Assembly: GCA_028023455.1 (NCBI GenBank)
Contig: JAQFVV010000180.1
Span: forward strand, 1,736,001-1,800,000
Reading direction: 5' to 3'
Source of the DNA: Epiperipatus broadwayi
Lineage: Eukaryota > Onychophora > Udeonychophora > Euonychophora > Peripatidae
DNA: 64,000 nt
Part shown: positions 60,640 through 64,000 of the stretch, one piece after another
Position numbering within the stretch: the first letter of the stretch is position 1
Layout of the letters: each line of letters begins with the position of its first letter
The notes under the pieces: generated by a model
Databases searched by the model: none
Told to the model about the DNA's origin: nothing
Seen by the model: only the letters and a program-made list of their open reading frames with translations
Position numbers and translations under genes: made by a program

Positions 60640-61790
60640 AGTTCTATTACATCACAACCATTGACCTGTGCAGAAACTGAAACCGTATATGAGTGAATTA
60701 TGTTTATATATTATACTTGTGCATCACTTTGAAAAGAAAAAAGTGATGAAGATATAAAACAATCAAGGCTATTTGTAGGTTAAATGCGAGTATACATATA
60801 TTTAAAAATAAGATTTAATATATAGAAATGAAATAAAATTAAAAATGATAAATCCACAAAAGTGATTTATTACTAATTGAATATACAGTTAAAAAAATAA
60901 ACTATAATTTTTATTGCAATATTTTTCGTTAAAGTTACAAAATAATAGATAAAACAGTAAACATTATTGCTTTTCTATATAAAAATTAATACAATGTCAT
61001 TGTCAGAAAAAAAACTGATAACAGAATAAATCTTCCCTTTTGCGAGACCATAGGATACAAAGTACAAATTCTAGTACAGCTTATGGATGATGGCAATATC
61101 ATAAAAAATAATTCTGGAGCTTTATAATTAGTAGTATCAAAGAAAATGACTTCTAATGATATTTATTTTTAAATAAAATGCAAGAAGCCAATAATAAAAA
61201 TGAAATAAAACATGTGGGCCTGTATGCACATATACATGCACCCATCTCTTCAAAGGCATACATATAAAAATAAGACCTCTGTTTACTGATTCTCTGTAAG
61301 GAAAGACTTTTACATCTTCTTATATAAATCAATGAAAAAAAAGTACTATTTTTGAGCCTAGCTTATTAATTACTGGTATGATAAAAGTTTGTGTACATAT
61401 CTATCATTGTTATATCTTCTAGTCAGAATAACTAGATACTTATTTATATTTTAATATTATATGGTTAATTTAGTTTTCTATGTGTTGTATACTTGTAAAA
61501 AATGTATTTATTAGGCCTGAACTCAAACTCAGACTATAACATATTGTAAGCAAATATGTTACTATTGTTCGTATGTATGTATACATGCAGTATATAAAAA
61601 TACTACTTATTGTGCGCCTGAAATGAACATAAGGTTTTAACCTAATATTCGGCTAACACTAATATAAATGAAAATTATTTTTCTTTTCAAAAATGTTTCC
61701 CCCTTCTATATTCCTATATTAATAATAACTTTTAATATATATATAGCCATAAACATTAATATAAAAACTACAACATTGTTATTATATATA
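60640..61790. other. AT-rich sequence next to exon 1
   Basis: Start of intron 1 in gene sense. No other feature recognised. Confidence 0.45.
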
Positions 61791-61800
61791 TAAAACTTAC

Positions 61801-61909
61801 AGCGTTTATAACAAGATTGGGTTGCCTCCTTCGTTGAATAAGATAGATCGGTATACCGAGCCGAATTAGAATTGCCCGGTAACAGAAGTTCTTCATCTTC
61901 AGAAGACAT
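61801..61909 (-). CDS. SLC17A5-like: Sialin-like transporter, coding exon 1 (N-terminal cytoplasmic tail)
   Basis: This exon encodes the first 36 residues plus one base of a proton-coupled anion transporter of the SLC17 (sialin) family. In animals these proteins export sialic acid and related anions from lysosomes. The ATG at 61,909 is directly preceded by an in-frame TAA, so it is the natural start. Residues 4-12 read EDEELLLPG, which matches the acidic dileucine sorting motif [DE]xxxL[LI]. Human sialin has an equivalent DRTPLLPG motif used for lysosomal targeting. The exon ends at a strong donor (GTAAGT on the minus strand, within 61,795-61,800) in phase 1. That phase joins correctly to the exon at 25,212-25,393. 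The link across a 36-kb intron is inferred from phase, order and family resemblance; a transcript would settle it. Confidence 0.8.
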
Positions 61910-64000
61910 TTAAATTTATAATCCTAAATTTATTAGTATATAAATATTAATTGTCTGTAATTATTCAGCTTTTCATAAAATAAATTCCAAAAAGAAAACC
62001 ATTTTCTGAGTCATCATAAACAAATGCTTAAACGAAAAAATAAAAAAATCGGCGAAAGTATTGACATGTTAATAATAAATAAGCGATCGATTACAACACT
62101 GAACTGTAAAAAAAAAAAGAATTATAAAGGCGGTTGTAATGAATAAGAAATAATTAAAAAAAACTTTCTAATACAGGTAAGTAAGAACAAAACCAAGCAT
62201 GCACACGCGCGCGAGTATAAAAAACATAGACTGAATTTATTCAAGTTTATCTTAAGCAAAAAACGCTAGAATCAAAGGTTAAGATAAGGTATGAAAGTGA
62301 CAAATAAATGAGTGATTAAGATCTTTGATTAATTATATAATCAGTAAAATCGGAATCCACTAAAATTAATGAATGTTTTCAGTGATAATGTTAAGATATG
62401 GAACATAAATAATACTTAGCTGTCTATTAAATCAAAGTATTGACTTTAAGTAAAACTATTTTAGAAACCAAATTGTATATACTTTAATTAATTTATATAT
62501 ATAAATTTGAGTTGAATTACTTACATACTTTCAAAATCATTATCATCATCATTAACAGTCATTTATAAATCAACCCTTCGAACTCAAGAAAAAAATATAG
62601 TAACGAACAGTTTGCTGTTTGAGTGCTTTGCTTGTAATATAAAATTAGCATAGGTTTGTGCAACACATACTATCTCACTATTAAAACTAACATAAAGAGA
62701 TGATGATGACATGACAGGGTCAACTTAATGGAGTTTAAACCAGCTTAAATGAGTGACTAATGATAGTAAAAAATATTCTTTAATTCAATTATACATTTTC
62801 TCAATATATTTCAAAATTTTTCCTTTTTTTTTTTAAAGTTATTTTACTTTTAAATGTACAAAATTCCAATACTTTTTCCTTAAAAAAACATAACTTATTT
62901 TCCACTGAGATGTGATATGTTGGACTATTTCCATTATTTACTGAATTTAAACTTTATATATAAAAAAGAAACCTTAAAGGTTCCTGAGTAATATTTTTAA
63001 TTATTACATGCTTACAAATAGTTAATTTTTCCCTTCAACTTTAAAAAATTTAAGTCTTTAAGATTTAAAAGAATAAGTAAATGTTTTAAATTTAATTTTA
63101 TGTTTACTTTAAAATTCTAAAAATGTAACAATTCAGAATTAAAAATAAATAAAAATCCGAAACTCACTAATTTTGTATTTTTTTTTTTTTTATATATATA
63201 TTTTTAAAAATATATATATATATATTGTATTTTTTTGCCTCTTACAACTCCTGTGCATTATTTTTAATTGTTGTAAGGCTTACAAATAGGTTTCTTTTAC
63301 TTGGTCTTAAATAATTCAAAAAATTAATATTTGTGTGAAGAAATTAATTCTTAAATACTTTTGAGAGGAAAATATATTTTAAATTTAATTTTAAATTATG
63401 AAAATTTAATGGTACTTAATAATGTTGTTTGTGACAATGTCTTTATTATTAAGTTTCCCCCCTGTAATGGTATTTTTCACATCAATTGAAAAAAAATTGA
63501 ATAAATAGTTTGGGCCATCTACATAAAACAATTTTCATAAACTTAAAATAATTACTGATCTACGATCTACAGTAGGCAAACAATGTTACCATCTATTTCC
63601 ATTTTGGTAATCTATATTCCAGATTTTTAAGTAAACAAAATTTTGAAGTGGTATAAAGGTGTTTTATCACTTTAATTGTCGTCATGGTTTACATCTTGTA
63701 AATTAAGATATGGTAAACAACTCATAAAAGTCAAAGCATGTTTATTCTTGAATTTCTTTGGTTTTAATCATTTTCATTATTTTATTAGAATGTATGCTTA
63801 GAGTTAATATTTTAGAGCACTTGCTTAGAAACTGAGATTGTTGAAATATAAACAGAATATAAATATCACGAACATTTCAATTATTTTATATAATTTACCA
63901 GGGCATAATTAATTTAAACATACAAATGACAAAATATCGAAAACACATATATATAAAGTATACTAACAAAGATAAACAATAATATTTTGCAAGAAGTTAT
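61910..64000. other. Upstream region of the sialin-like gene
   Basis: This should hold the promoter and 5' UTR of the minus-strand gene. No convincing TATA box, initiator or CpG-rich block can be singled out in such AT-rich sequence. It contains the candidate alternative exon at 62,529-62,562 and a (TA)n tract at about 63,190-63,226. Confidence 0.4.
62529..62562 (-). CDS. Candidate alternative first coding exon of the sialin-like gene
   Basis: An ATG preceded by an in-frame TAA opens a short frame reading MTVNDDDNDFE. It runs into a good donor (GTATGTAAGT, 62,519-62,528) in phase 1. Phase 1 is also the phase of the main first exon, so splicing to the exon at 25,393 would stay in frame. The tail would be acidic and would lack the dileucine signal. 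This is inferred from phase and donor only. A frame of 11 codons can occur by chance in AT-rich DNA, and no homology supports it. Confidence 0.25.

Larger units (their letters stand above)
25394..61800 (-). other. Sialin-like intron 1
   Basis: A 36.4-kb intron between GTAAGT at 61,795-61,800 and a TTTTAG acceptor at 25,394-25,399. It is a nested deposit of retroelements and DNA transposons. No other host exon was recognised in it on either strand. Confidence 0.7.

Overview
This is a strongly AT-rich window of animal nuclear DNA. It has one recognisable host gene with very long introns, and transposable elements in many stages of decay fill much of the rest. The only host protein-coding evidence is a sialin-like (SLC17A5-type) lysosomal transporter gene on the minus strand. 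Three phase-compatible coding exons lie at 61,801-61,909, 25,212-25,393 and 13,346-13,579, giving introns of about 36.4 kb and 11.6 kb. The rest of the gene should lie left of base 1. The repeat content is metazoan: RTE-type LINE, Ty3/gypsy elements, Penelope-like GIY-YIG fragments, hAT relatives and tRNA-derived SINEs. With the sialin wording this suggests an invertebrate, perhaps a large-genome arthropod, but the species cannot be settled from sequence alone.

Layout from left to right: 2.5-4.9 kb is one copy of a duplicated segment whose partner is 46.3-51.2 kb. A decayed RTE LINE lies at 5.8-9.6 kb and is split by a hAT-like inverted-repeat element. A short SINE with perfect target duplications is at 11 kb and a foldback at 12.2 kb. 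Sialin exon 3 follows at 13.3-13.6 kb. Intron 2 (13.6-25.2 kb) holds a LINE-like remnant, two 1.45-kb direct repeats, a 414-bp tandem/inverted array, and a second SINE copy. Exon 2 is at 25.2-25.4 kb. Intron 1 holds a Penelope-like endonuclease remnant (25.8 kb), a gag/integrase relic (27-30 kb), a 6.1-kb non-autonomous LTR element (30.15-36.26 kb, minus strand), a decayed Ty3/gypsy provirus (36.3-42.5 kb, plus strand), a LINE tail (43.8 kb), a 174-bp hAT MITE (45.5 kb), the second duplicated segment with two insertions, and a second Penelope tail (60.4 kb). Exon 1 is at 61.8 kb, with a possible alternative first exon at 62.5 kb.

The most interesting structure is the array at 17.5-19.4 kb. 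Each roughly 414-bp unit carries a 56-nt sequence that folds as a type I hammerhead self-cleaving ribozyme, with a palindromic 3-bp stem III of the kind described for Penelope-like elements and metazoan retrozymes. Three of five copies keep every core residue. Three units run one way and about one and a half run the other way, so the locus is also a giant hairpin. The left-hand ribozymes are in the sense orientation of the sialin pre-mRNA. A second notable feature is the LTR element, whose long terminal repeats contain an extra internal copy of an LTR-end plus primer-binding-site module.
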